Shown here piece by piece: positions 33,235 through 42,819 of a stretch of DNA of 64,000 bases. The translations under genes and the position numbers were made by a program. The DNA is taken from assembly GCA_045106955.1 (NCBI GenBank), contig JBGCFO010000018.1:1-64000 (forward strand), given 5' to 3'. Position 1 is the stretch's first letter. Every line of letters begins with the position of its first letter. Origin of the DNA: JBGCFO01 sp045106955. Its GTDB lineage: Bacteria > Pseudomonadota > Alphaproteobacteria > Rickettsiales > Rickettsiaceae. The notes under the pieces are model-generated. The model was not told the DNA's origin and searched no databases. It worked only from the letters and a program-made list of their open reading frames with translations.

Positions 33235-35919
33235 TCATAATTCAGCTTCCAATCCCATTACATCCAAGCTTTCCTCATACTGCATTTTTGCAGATGAAGA
33301 ATGAATATAATTTTCAATTTCAGGACGCTCGGACATCATTTTATATAATGCAACATATTCTTGATTCGTTATAAATATTCCATTTTGATAATGATGCTCA
33401 TTTAACACATCAAGAATTACTGGGTTGATTTTCTTAAATAGATTGCTATATTCGTTATCGTATCCAATTCCCGAATAGATAATCTGATAGATATTATCTA
33501 TATTTATTGTATCAAATATTCTAGTTACAATTAATTCTAAAGAAAAGCCAGATTCATTGTTTTTGTTAGATCTATCATCGCTTAAGTCGAATAGCTCTGC
33601 ATTTATCATAGGTAATGTATTTGCAATTCGAGTTATTACACCAAAAGGACAAGATGAATGGCGATGCAATATAAATTCTTGTTCATGATCTTCTAAATAA
33701 GCTGTTGCAGCCATGCCTATTTGCTCAATGAGTATCTTAATAGCATTATATTTACATTCATTATTAAAATCTATGCACGAGATTGACATCAAATTTGTAT
33801 ATAATAATTCCAACAACGAATGATTATTATTTAATTCTTTAATAAACATTTGCCTGTCATAATTACTATTATTAAATACTGCTTGCAACAGATTTTCTCT
33901 ATCTTGACTCTCAATACCTTCAACAACATCAGCCCAAGTTAATATAATGGTATTTATCGGTAGAGATTCTACAAAATACTTAGAATTGATATAACATACG
34001 ATTTTTTCTATGAGATGTCCTAATGAAATTTGTTTATCTAGTGTATAATTCCATAAAGTACCTGAATAATACTTCGGGTTATACTGACGATCAGAATCTA
34101 GCCACATATACTCATTTTCTAGTGCTAGATACACTATTTTTAGTAAATCCTTGCCTGATATGATTTTATCTGAATCTGATATAGGAATAGTAAAATGGCT
34201 TAATGATTCAGAATCCAAATTTATTAATGTCTGTATATAACTCATCAATAATTGACGTGCGTCAGAACAAGGAATATCTTGATGATTTGATAATATTTCT
34301 AATAATGTCAATACACTGTTATTACTAGCATGCGCCACTTCCTCTTTATGCACATTGTCAGAATCATCTAAAAAATCTTGCAACTCATTTCTGGCGAATT
34401 CAATTCCATGAGGCACGTATCCATGCTTTATTAACCAGTAAATCATACGATCATGATGCATGAAATAGGATGCAATCGTGATACCATTTTTATCTTCTGC
34501 GTTTATTGAAAATGGATATCTAGTATCATTTATGGATAATAAATATTTGGTAATTTTAGGATTGTGCATTGAACATGATGCGATTTGAAGTAAAATTTGA
34601 TTAGCGTCATGAGCTCCAATTCCATTTGGATATATATAAAATAATCTATGCGCATTCATCCAATCAATATCTGTGCTAATCTTAATGTTATGATGTCTTA
34701 CTATCTCAGCGATGTTGCGATATCCAATATAATTAATTTTATTATGCATTAAATTGAGTTTTACATCTTCAAATGTACTTAATGCTTGAGCTAGTCTTAT
34801 CGCCCCAAAATTGGAAATGTTATTACCTTCCATATTTAAATGATGCAAACTACCAAAACTTCCAAGTATTTTAATTAAATAGTTAACCCCAGCGCTTCTA
34901 ACGTTATTGTAAGATAGATCGAGATCCGTAATTTGCAGACAATGATTCCAGTTATTAACTAATGCACCTATTCCGGAATCACCAATATCATTACCTCCGA
35001 GAAATATCTGTGATAGATTAGGCCATTTGCTCAAGGATTCTGCTATTGATAAGGTAATAGGCGCTCCTAATTCATTATGATTTAAATCCAATTTTTGCAA
35101 ATTATTGCATTGTGATAATTTTTCTATGAGAAATACACCAGTATCATAGTCAATGCCATTATGAGATAGCATTAAGCTAGATAAATGATGATCGTCCAGC
35201 GAAAGAGCTATAAGTTTGATTGCATAATTTCCAATATTGTTACGAGATAAATCGAGATGCTTTAATGATTTGCAGTTCTTCAAAATTGTTGCAATGGAAA
35301 TAGCTCCATTGGCACCAATATTATTTTCAGACATTTTTAGAGTTTCAATTCGAGAAAAAGGTAGTGAATTAATTATAAATGAAGCTCCTTTTTCTCTTAA
35401 CATATTTTTAGATAGATCAAGATCTGTGATTTTAGAATTCCCACTTTTGATAAACTTTCCTAAATGCTGAGCGCCATATTGAGCTATTAGATTATTAGAT
35501 AAATCTAGATATTTGATATTAGACTTAGATAATGTTGATATTTGCTCTAAACTATCGGAGCATATTAAATTTTTTGATAAGTTAAGTGAAGTTAATTTAT
35601 GCAAAGTCGGTAACATTTTGATTATTGCTTTTGTACCTTCTATGCCGATATAATTTTTTGATAAATTAAGAGTTGTAAGATTTTTGCATTTAGGCAAATA
35701 TTCTGATAAAGTTTCAATAGATTCATAAGCAATTTTGCTGTCTATAAGTAATAATGTTTGCAACTTAGGTAATTTACTAATAGTGCTTAAAATTTTATTC
35801 ATCTTCCCTAAATCTAGATTATTATCATGTATTTTAAAATAAGATAAATTTTTGCATCTGGCAATCACATTAACAACCTCAATCACATCAAAATTATTAC
35901 TAATACATATTCTAGTCAT
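33235..35919 (-). CDS. leucine-rich-repeat protein (RI-type), 894 aa, eukaryote-like
   Basis: Residues about 25-400 form some fourteen tandem 27-29-residue leucine-rich repeats of the ribonuclease-inhibitor kind (LxxLDLSxNxIGxxGAxxIAxxL). Examples are LTTLNLSKNYIGIEGTKAI, LKHLDLSRNNIGNYAIKLI and ITDLDLSYNNVRSAGVNYL. Such repeats are frequent in animal NLR proteins and in secreted bacterial effectors. A short stretch near residues 450-500 (INAEDKNGITIASYFMHHDR, then MIYWLIKHGYVP) resembles one or two degenerate ankyrin repeats. The remaining C-terminal region of about 390 residues is helical and unrecognised. There is no signal peptide or membrane helix, so if exported it would need a type I, III or IV system. 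The gene is intact and ends 30 bp from the IS debris. No partner gene is visible. Confidence 0.85.
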   Translation of the reverse strand: MTRICISNNFDVIEVVNVIARCKNLSYFKIHDNNLDLGKMNKILSTISKLPKLQTLLLIDSKIAYESIETLSEYLPKCKNLTTLNLSKNYIGIEGTKAIIKMLPTLHKLTSLNLSKNLICSDSLEQISTLSKSNIKYLDLSNNLIAQYGAQHLGKFIKSGNSKITDLDLSKNMLREKGASFIINSLPFSRIETLKMSENNIGANGAISIATILKNCKSLKHLDLSRNNIGNYAIKLIALSLDDHHLSSLMLSHNGIDYDTGVFLIEKLSQCNNLQKLDLNHNELGAPITLSIAESLSKWPNLSQIFLGGNDIGDSGIGALVNNWNHCLQITDLDLSYNNVRSAGVNYLIKILGSFGSLHHLNMEGNNISNFGAIRLAQALSTFEDVKLNLMHNKINYIGYRNIAEIVRHHNIKISTDIDWMNAHRLFYIYPNGIGAHDANQILLQIASCSMHNPKITKYLLSINDTRYPFSINAEDKNGITIASYFMHHDRMIYWLIKHGYVPHGIEFARNELQDFLDDSDNVHKEEVAHASNNSVLTLLEILSNHQDIPCSDARQLLMSYIQTLINLDSESLSHFTIPISDSDKIISGKDLLKIVYLALENEYMWLDSDRQYNPKYYSGTLWNYTLDKQISLGHLIEKIVCYINSKYFVESLPINTIILTWADVVEGIESQDRENLLQAVFNNSNYDRQMFIKELNNNHSLLELLYTNLMSISCIDFNNECKYNAIKILIEQIGMAATAYLEDHEQEFILHRHSSCPFGVITRIANTLPMINAELFDLSDDRSNKNNESGFSLELIVTRIFDTINIDNIYQIIYSGIGYDNEYSNLFKKINPVILDVLNEHHYQNGIFITNQEYVALYKMMSERPEIENYIHSSSAKMQYEESLDVMGLEAEL

Positions 35920-36166
35920 TAGCTCTGCATTTGATTTAATTTTCTTAACATTATGCTATATCGATACTTTTTTTGACATATAATTTTAAATCTATTTATA
36001 TCTATTAATTTAAATAATATGTTAATATTAATATTTATTAATAGAATTTTTTAATTTTTGAGTGATAAAAATTTATCATGTTACTTTTTGGCATATATAA
36101 ATTAACTATAAATACAGCGAAGAGTAGGTGCTAGATTGAAGGGTTTTATCAGTTACTGATTAATCG

Positions 36167-37009
36167 TTATGATGAAAAAGAGCATTCCATGCTAATATCA
36201 ATTGCCTGAGATGAATTTGTTAAACGTCCAATTGAAATAAAATCAATATTGCAATTAATAATATTCGGAATATTATCCAATGTAACCCCTCCGGACACAT
36301 CAATTAAAGCAATTTTATTTATAATTTTAACAGCATGCTTGATTTGATCTATATTCATATTATCTAGCATAATAATATCTGGTTTTGCTTGAACAATGTC
36401 TGGTAATAATTCTAGATTATCACATTCCACTTCGATTTTAGTGTAATGTGGAGCACGTTTTTTAGCTTGTTTGATGAGATGTGAAACTTTATTGCCAGAT
36501 AATGCTATGTGATTATCTTTAATAAGAATTGAGCTATCTAAGGCTAATCTATGATTATAACCTCCGCCGCACCTTACAGCATATTTTTGTAACATTCTTA
36601 AACCAGGAATAGTCTTACGAGTGTCGCAAATTTTTGCTTTTCCATTTGCAGCATCAACATATTTACGAGTCAGAGTTGCAATGCCGGATAAATGTTGTAA
36701 ATAATTTAGCATCACACGCTCTAGCATTAGTATTTCTTTGGCATCTCCAATAATTTGGGCTATAATTTGCTTTTGTTTTATAGGAAAACCATCTTGTCTA
36801 AATAATTCATACTTTGCATTAGAGTATTTATTCAGAATATAACTTACGATCTCTACGCCGCATAAGACTCCATCTTCTTTTGCAATAATTTGAAACTCGC
36901 CTTTTACATCATCTTCTTGTAATAGTAATTTAGAGGTAATATCACATCCAATTCCTAAATCTTCTTGCAATGCATTGTCTATATATTGAGCTATTAAGTT
37001 AATGTTCAT
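36167..37009 (-). CDS. nadC: nicotinate-nucleotide diphosphorylase (quinolinate phosphoribosyltransferase)
   Basis: A 280-residue enzyme that converts quinolinate and PRPP to nicotinate mononucleotide, the third step of de novo NAD synthesis. Signatures are DITSKLL near the N-terminus, LNYLQHLSGIATLTRKYV, KICDTRKTIPGLR with the substrate-binding Arg/Lys set, KYAVRCGGGYNHRLAL, IKDNHI, IEVECDN and the C-terminal DVSGGVTLDNI and ISIGRLT. nadA and nadB are not in this window, so quinolinate may come from elsewhere in the genome or from the host. It follows lpxI by 4 bp and so ends the lipid A operon, an unusual combination. The 247 bp between it and the LRR gene hold only AT-rich DNA. Confidence 0.93.
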   Translation of the reverse strand: MNINLIAQYIDNALQEDLGIGCDITSKLLLQEDDVKGEFQIIAKEDGVLCGVEIVSYILNKYSNAKYELFRQDGFPIKQKQIIAQIIGDAKEILMLERVMLNYLQHLSGIATLTRKYVDAANGKAKICDTRKTIPGLRMLQKYAVRCGGGYNHRLALDSSILIKDNHIALSGNKVSHLIKQAKKRAPHYTKIEVECDNLELLPDIVQAKPDIIMLDNMNIDQIKHAVKIINKIALIDVSGGVTLDNIPNIINCNIDFISIGRLTNSSQAIDISMECSFSS

Positions 37010-37013
37010 AAAT

Positions 37014-37817
37014 TTAATCTATTAAGTGAATAAATAATTTATGTTGGTTTGCAAAATTTACAACCTCTTTAGCATCTAATATCATTACATGATTTTTATC
37101 AATAGCAACCCCACAATAATGATAATCAACTAAATATTGCATAGTATTAATTCCTATAGTTGGTATATCAAACCTAAGATCTTGAGATTTTTTAAAAGTT
37201 TTTACTAATACACCAGCTGGTTTACTATGTTTTATCAGATTTGAACATCTTGCAATCAATTGATCTGTACCCTCTGCAGCTTCAATGCCAATCACATAGC
37301 CATTAGATGTAATTACAGATTGACCTACGTCTAAATCTCCAATGGCATTTAATACGTTCATGCCAAGCTCGATATCAATGATATCTTGCTTGGAGGCTTT
37401 TATATTAGTATGAATCTTACACTCTGAAGAAGATAAAATTGACTCAGGAGAGATGACTTTAAATCCATGTTCTTCTATAAAATTTGCTACAACGTTTAGA
37501 GCTAAATCGTCACCCAAAAATTTATTCTTTAATATTTTAGCGATTAATATACTGGCTTTTGCATCTACTTTAATTGATTTAAAATTTGGTCGTGTAATTT
37601 TACCAGCAAGTACTAGATCTGTAACATGATTTTGTCGGAAATAGTTGATGATTGATCCCACCTCTCCTATCTTGAAGACATTATAATCAAAATCTTTGAT
37701 TAACTCCAGATTTGTATCGCCTACAATAGCTGCAATTACACACTTCTTGCCATTATTTGCATTTTGTATTGCGATTTTGTTGGGTAGCGCACCATCGCCA
37801 GCAATAATACCTAACAT
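37014..37817 (-). CDS. lpxI: UDP-2,3-diacylglucosamine pyrophosphatase LpxI
   Basis: A 267-residue protein (former DUF1009) that hydrolyses UDP-2,3-diacylglucosamine to lipid X, the step done by LpxH in gammaproteobacteria. It has the family N-terminus LGIIAGDGALPNKIA, the block DLVLAGKITRPNF, the QSVITSNGYVIGIEAAEGTD segment and the C-terminal PTIGINTMQYL. It lies 10 bp after lpxA and 4 bp before nadC. In many alphaproteobacteria lpxI is followed by lpxB; here lpxB is not next to it. Confidence 0.92.
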   Translation of the reverse strand: MLGIIAGDGALPNKIAIQNANNGKKCVIAAIVGDTNLELIKDFDYNVFKIGEVGSIINYFRQNHVTDLVLAGKITRPNFKSIKVDAKASILIAKILKNKFLGDDLALNVVANFIEEHGFKVISPESILSSSECKIHTNIKASKQDIIDIELGMNVLNAIGDLDVGQSVITSNGYVIGIEAAEGTDQLIARCSNLIKHSKPAGVLVKTFKKSQDLRFDIPTIGINTMQYLVDYHYCGVAIDKNHVMILDAKEVVNFANQHKLFIHLID

Positions 37818-37827
37818 TATATTAATC

Positions 37828-38625
37828 TTACTTTTTTACATACGGGCAAAATGATTGAACAGAATCTTGCTTAAGAAATTCAATTATTTGTTGTAATATT
37901 TGATTATTTGAATATTTTAAACGCAGTGATTCAAGGCGATCAGAAAAATAACCTTCGCCATGAAATATTTCTTCAAGTGTATTCAAAGCCTGTAGCGTAT
38001 CATTTTTATCAAAATCTCTGCGCTTCATTCCAACTATATTCAATCCTTCTAATTTTGCTCTATCGTTAGATACAAGACCAAATGGAATGACATCATTAGC
38101 AACAGCTGACATACCACCTATCATAGCATTATGCCCTATTCTTACATATTGAAGCACGGCTGACATGCCTCCAATTAGAGTATAATTTCCAATTGTTACA
38201 TGCCCTGCAAGATTGACATAATTTGCCAAAATTACATTATCTCCTATTATACAATCATGTGCTATATGCGACCCTATCATTAAAAGGCAATTATCGCCAA
38301 TTTGAGTCAACATATTCCCCCCTTGTGTACCAGGATGAATTGTGACATATTCTCGAATAATATTATTGCTTCCTATCCTTAATTTGGATTCTTCGCCTTT
38401 ATATTTTAAGTCCTGGGGACGATGTCCAATGGATGCAAATGGATATATAACAGTGTTATGGCCAATTGTAGTTCTTCCATCTATCGCTACATGAGACTTA
38501 AGCTCTACATTTTCTCCAAGATGCACATCTGGACCAATAACGCAAAATGGTCCGATTTTAACATTATCGCATATTACCGCTTCGTGGCTAACTGAGGATG
38601 TAAGATGTATTTGTGGTTCGTACAC
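37828..38625 (-). CDS. lpxA: UDP-N-acetylglucosamine O-acyltransferase
   Basis: A 265-residue left-handed beta-helix acyltransferase, first enzyme of lipid A synthesis. It transfers a 3-hydroxyacyl chain from ACP to UDP-GlcNAc. Hexapeptide repeats run through residues 1-190 (VIGPDVHLGENVELKSHVAI, VILANYVNLAGHVTIGN). The catalytic His region is IGSHIAHDCIIGDNV, and GMSAVANDVIPFG leads to the helical C-terminus beginning NIVGMKRRDF. Order lpxD-fabZ-lpxA-lpxI is conserved. It follows fabZ by 4 bp. Confidence 0.95.
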   Translation of the reverse strand: MYEPQIHLTSSVSHEAVICDNVKIGPFCVIGPDVHLGENVELKSHVAIDGRTTIGHNTVIYPFASIGHRPQDLKYKGEESKLRIGSNNIIREYVTIHPGTQGGNMLTQIGDNCLLMIGSHIAHDCIIGDNVILANYVNLAGHVTIGNYTLIGGMSAVLQYVRIGHNAMIGGMSAVANDVIPFGLVSNDRAKLEGLNIVGMKRRDFDKNDTLQALNTLEEIFHGEGYFSDRLESLRLKYSNNQILQQIIEFLKQDSVQSFCPYVKK

Positions 38626-38629
38626 TAAC

Positions 38630-39103
38630 TTATACCTTTTTTTTGTTTACCATAGCACTAAAACAACTCTCTGTTGCAACTAAATCATTAACTTTAGCAA
38701 CGGCAGAAAACTTCCATATGGAATCTTTGTTGCTCATAATTCTGTTATGTAAGATAGTCGCAGTCATTTCCATTGTATCTCCTGGTCTAACTATCTTTCT
38801 GAATTTTGTTGATTCTATGGATAAAAATAGTACTTCTGTATTTGATTCTATATCTAAATCTTTTGCAATTAAAATAGCAGATAATTGTGCCATTGCCTCT
38901 ATTATAAGCACGCCAGGCATTATAGGATTATCTGGAAAATGACCCATAAACTGAGGTTCATTGAAAGTTACATTTTTTACTCCAACAATGGATTTATCTG
39001 AATAAGATAACACTTTATCGACCAATAAAAATGGATATCGGTGCGGTAATAATCGCAGAATTTTCGTTATATCAATATCTGTAATACTTTGTTTATCATT
39101 CAT
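38630..39103 (-). CDS. fabZ: 3-hydroxyacyl-ACP dehydratase
   Basis: A 157-residue hot-dog-fold dehydratase that forms trans-2-enoyl-ACP in fatty-acid elongation. ILRLLPHRYPFLLVDKVL is the opening signature with the catalytic His. FMGHFPDNPIMPGVLIIEAM holds the PGV and Glu of the active site. The position between lpxD and lpxA is the classical one, where the enzyme competes for the 3-hydroxyacyl-ACP used by LpxA and LpxD. Confidence 0.95.
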   Translation of the reverse strand: MNDKQSITDIDITKILRLLPHRYPFLLVDKVLSYSDKSIVGVKNVTFNEPQFMGHFPDNPIMPGVLIIEAMAQLSAILIAKDLDIESNTEVLFLSIESTKFRKIVRPGDTMEMTATILHNRIMSNKDSIWKFSAVAKVNDLVATESCFSAMVNKKKV

Positions 39104-39118
39104 ACATTGCCTATCTAT

Positions 39119-40168
39119 TTAGTTTCTATTTTTAGAATCTTTTACAAGATTTTTTAAAATAACTGTCTGTCTATGCCAATCCTTTATTGGAACCGCAGGA
39201 TATCCGGCAACAATCTGGGATTCTTCAACTTCTTGTATTATCCCAGTCTTGGCTGCAATTTGAGCAAAATCATTGATTTTTATATGCCCAGAAACACCAA
39301 CTTGCCCACCTAATTGACAATATCTGCCTATATCACTACTACCAGCAATGCCAACTTGAGCTACGACAACAGATCCAACTCCAATTTTAACATTATGCGC
39401 TATTTGGACAAGATTATCAATCCTACATCCGCTTTCTATGATAGTATTTTTTGTAGAACCGCGATCTACGGTACTGTTAGAGCCAATTTCAACATCGTCC
39501 CCTATTAATACTAATCCTATATGATAAATTCTATAATGTTTGCCAGTAGCTTTATCCGTGGCAAATCCAAAGCCATTTTGTCCTATACGCACTCCGGGTA
39601 AAGCTACAAAATCATTTCCTATTTGCGCATGGCTAATTGATGAATTAGATGCAATATTTGCTCTATGACCAATTATAACTGCCCTACCTATAAAGCTATT
39701 TGCTTGAATTGTGCAATTATCTCCGATTCGCACATGATCTTCGATAACTACATTATGACCAATATAGCAATTTTTACCAATCACTGCAGATGATGCAATA
39801 GATGCAGTTGATTCGATTTTATCTCTGTAAGAATATGGCCGATAGAATAGATCTATTAATCGAGTATATGATAAATACACATTATCACTCAATAAACCAA
39901 CAGTATGATTGGGAAGTAATTGAGCATGCTTTGCATTCAATATGCAGGCTCTAGCTTTGATATTTTGTAAATCATTGATATATTTTATATTATGAAAGGC
40001 GCAGATCTCCTTGGATGTAGCATCTACTAAATCGTTAACACCATAAATCAAATCATTATTATGAGCGCTATTATATAATTCGCATTCTAAAGATTGAGCT
40101 ATATCCGATATTGAATAAGGTCCAAGAACTTCATGAGTATTATGTTGCTGCGTCTGTTGTTTTGTCAT
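39119..40168 (-). CDS. lpxD: UDP-3-O-(3-hydroxyacyl)glucosamine N-acyltransferase
   Basis: A 349-residue lipid A enzyme. The N-terminal uridine-binding domain (about residues 1-110) carries FHNIKYINDL and the YxxF-like block. A left-handed beta-helix follows (about 110-320) with IGKNCYIGHNVVIEDHVRIG and many hexapeptides. The catalytic His region is DNLVQIAHNVKIG, then GQVGVSGH. It adds the second acyl chain at N-2. It is the first gene of the unit that continues with fabZ, lpxA, lpxI and nadC, starting 75 bp after the end of leuS. Confidence 0.95.
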   Translation of the reverse strand: MTKQQTQQHNTHEVLGPYSISDIAQSLECELYNSAHNNDLIYGVNDLVDATSKEICAFHNIKYINDLQNIKARACILNAKHAQLLPNHTVGLLSDNVYLSYTRLIDLFYRPYSYRDKIESTASIASSAVIGKNCYIGHNVVIEDHVRIGDNCTIQANSFIGRAVIIGHRANIASNSSISHAQIGNDFVALPGVRIGQNGFGFATDKATGKHYRIYHIGLVLIGDDVEIGSNSTVDRGSTKNTIIESGCRIDNLVQIAHNVKIGVGSVVVAQVGIAGSSDIGRYCQLGGQVGVSGHIKINDFAQIAAKTGIIQEVEESQIVAGYPAVPIKDWHRQTVILKNLVKDSKNRN

Positions 40169-40243
40169 TTAATTTACTGTTTTAATTTTAAAAAAACAAT
40201 TTAAGATTATTATACACTCATAAGGCAAAAGTAGAGAATTATC

Positions 40244-42796
40244 TTATTCATTATTTTCTGAGCCAACAATATTTACAATTTTTCTTGGTATAACAATAAC
40301 TTTGCTAATATGCATATTTTGTATATATTTTTGTATTTTAGGTAATTCTAATACTAATTTACGTAATTGATCGGAGTCATCTATGCTCTTGTGAAATTTA
40401 TGAGTTGCACGTAGCTTGCCATTAACTTGAATAGCAATTACATAATGATCAGCGATAAGAAATCTTTCATCATATTTAGGCCATTCTTGTTTATATAATT
40501 TATTATCATTGCCAAGCATTTGGTTTACCTCTTCTGTAATATGTGGAATAAATGGGTTTAACATTCTGATTATAATGAAATAAACCTCTCTTGCTAAGTC
40601 TAAAGTTTTACTATCAATTGGATTTTGAGATATCACATCTGATAATTTATTGAATAATTCACGAATTCTAGCGATAGCTTTATTAAGTCTAAATTCTTCT
40701 ATATCCAGAGTTACATGTTTTATAGTGAAGTGCATCAACTGCCTTAACTCTTCAATAGCGCTTGTATTTGATTCACATGCTGACTCTTGTACTTTAGAAT
40801 TAAGCTCAGTGAACATAGTATCTAGTTTTTTTATAAAACGTAAACTACTATCTAGACCAGAATCCGACCATTCCATATCTTTTTCAGGTGGATTGTCAGA
40901 CAATACAAACAAACGCACAGCATCAGCTCCGTATGTTTCTAACATTATTTGAGCATCTATCACATTCTTTTTAGATTTGCTCATTTTTTCTATTTTGCCT
41001 TTTTCTACAGGTAATTTACTGTCTTTCTCTATTAGCTTTCCATTGGCTTCTATTACATTTTCAGGATATACCCAGCTCCCATTTAAATCTTTGTATGTTA
41101 CATGAAGCACCATGCCTTGAGTAAGTAAGTTTGTAAATGGCTCGCGCACGCTGATATAGCCAAGATCATTCATAGCTTTAGTAAAGAATCTTGCGTATAG
41201 TAAATGCATAATTGCATGCTCAACCCCTCCTATATACTGATCTACAGGTAAAAAATAATCGCAAATCTTTTTATCAACCATATCTATAGCATTTGGAGAG
41301 CAAAATCTAGCAAAATACCAAGAAGACTCAACAAAAGTATCAAAAGTATCTGTTTCACGAATAGCCTCTTTGCTGCACTTTGGGCAATTAATATATTTCC
41401 AGCTAGGATGATTTGCAAGAGGATTTCCAGGTTGCGTAAAATCTACATCATCTGGCAAAGTAATAGGCAAGTTTGCAATATCTTCCGGGACTATTCCACA
41501 TTCACTGCAATGAATCATTGGAATTGGACATCCCCAAAACCTTTGTCTAGATACACCCCAATCTTTTAATTTATATTGAGTGTGAGCATATCCAGCTTTG
41601 ATTTTTTCTAGTTCTGTTATTACTTTTGATTGCGCATCAATAATGCTTAAGCTATTTAAAAAATCAGAATTGATTAATATTCCATCTGTTTCTGTATATG
41701 GTATTTTAGCGTCTTGCTTGTCTATGACTTGTTTAATTGGAAAATTCATACCAACGGCAATTTCATAATCGCGCTCATCATGAGCCGGACAACCAAACAA
41801 AGCTCCTGTGCCATAATCTTGTGCTATAAAATTTGCAATAATGATTGGAATCCTAATGGATGAATCAAAAGGATGTATCGCATATAAACCTGTTAGTATC
41901 CCTTCTTTTTTAGATGAGCTAGTCTCATCTTGATTTGCATTAGCTTGTTTTAATTTTTCTATGAATGTTTTTATCTCTTCTGATTTATTGTCTAAAGTTT
42001 CAAGAATTTGATGATTATAAGCAACTGCCACAAAACTTACTCCAAATATTGTCTCTGGTCTAGTAGAAAAAACTTCTACAAATTCAGTTAAGCCTTCTAC
42101 TGCAAATTTGATGTTTGCACCGCTGGATTTACCTATCCATTTTTTTTGCATAAGCTTAACATTGCTAGGCCATTGAGGCAGATAATCAAGAGAATCTAAT
42201 AGCTCTTGAGTATAATGTGTTGTTTTTAAAAACCATTGTTTTAAAAAACGTTGTTCAACGACCGCTCCAGATCTCCAGCCTTTACCATCTACGACTTGTT
42301 CATTTGCTAGTACCGTTTGATCGACTGGATCCCAATTTATAGGAGATTCTTTTTGATATACAAGGCCTTTATTGTACATTTGGATAAAGAATTTTTGCTC
42401 ATGTTTATAATAGTTGGGATCGCATGTAGAAAATTCCCTGGACCAATCGTAAGTCAAGCCTAGAGATTTTAACTGAACCCGCATATTATCGATATTCTGG
42501 TTTGTCCATTGTTTAGGATGAACCTTGTTTTCAATGGCTGCATTTTCCGCTGGCAAACCAAATGCATCCCAGCCAATTGGGTGTAATACATTAAAGCCGC
42601 ACATTTGCTTAAATCTTGCTATCACATCCCCTATAGAATAATTTCTTAAATGTCCAACATGGATTTTACCAGAAGGATATGGAAACATTTCTAATACATA
42701 ATATTTTGATTTATTAGAATTAGAGTCAGAAACAAATGCATTGTCCTGATGCCAAATTTGTTGCCATTTTTTTTGAATATCAATGATTCTATTCAT
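40244..42796 (-). CDS. leuS: leucyl-tRNA synthetase
   Basis: An 850-residue class I synthetase that charges tRNA-Leu. The HIGH-type motif is HVGH at residues 46-49 in PYPSGKIHVGHLRNYSIGDV, and the KMSKS loop is KMSKSKKNVIDAQ. The CP1 editing domain (about residues 220-420) contains STRPETIFGVSF and the GTGALFGCPAHDERD block. Zinc-like Cys pairs are present (CSECG, CPKCSKE). The C-terminal domain ends in a short region that binds the tRNA. Length is standard. The gene follows the DUF3576 gene by 23 bp. Confidence 0.96.
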   Translation of the reverse strand: MNRIIDIQKKWQQIWHQDNAFVSDSNSNKSKYYVLEMFPYPSGKIHVGHLRNYSIGDVIARFKQMCGFNVLHPIGWDAFGLPAENAAIENKVHPKQWTNQNIDNMRVQLKSLGLTYDWSREFSTCDPNYYKHEQKFFIQMYNKGLVYQKESPINWDPVDQTVLANEQVVDGKGWRSGAVVEQRFLKQWFLKTTHYTQELLDSLDYLPQWPSNVKLMQKKWIGKSSGANIKFAVEGLTEFVEVFSTRPETIFGVSFVAVAYNHQILETLDNKSEEIKTFIEKLKQANANQDETSSSKKEGILTGLYAIHPFDSSIRIPIIIANFIAQDYGTGALFGCPAHDERDYEIAVGMNFPIKQVIDKQDAKIPYTETDGILINSDFLNSLSIIDAQSKVITELEKIKAGYAHTQYKLKDWGVSRQRFWGCPIPMIHCSECGIVPEDIANLPITLPDDVDFTQPGNPLANHPSWKYINCPKCSKEAIRETDTFDTFVESSWYFARFCSPNAIDMVDKKICDYFLPVDQYIGGVEHAIMHLLYARFFTKAMNDLGYISVREPFTNLLTQGMVLHVTYKDLNGSWVYPENVIEANGKLIEKDSKLPVEKGKIEKMSKSKKNVIDAQIMLETYGADAVRLFVLSDNPPEKDMEWSDSGLDSSLRFIKKLDTMFTELNSKVQESACESNTSAIEELRQLMHFTIKHVTLDIEEFRLNKAIARIRELFNKLSDVISQNPIDSKTLDLAREVYFIIIRMLNPFIPHITEEVNQMLGNDNKLYKQEWPKYDERFLIADHYVIAIQVNGKLRATHKFHKSIDDSDQLRKLVLELPKIQKYIQNMHISKVIVIPRKIVNIVGSENNE

Positions 42797-42819
42797 AATT
42801 ATTATAAATTACATTTTAA

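Noticed and set aside
35920..36166. Small gene or RNA between the LRR gene and nadC
   Set aside because: Only AT-rich sequence and a short TGATAAAAATTTATCA inverted repeat; no ORF, no RNA-like structure.
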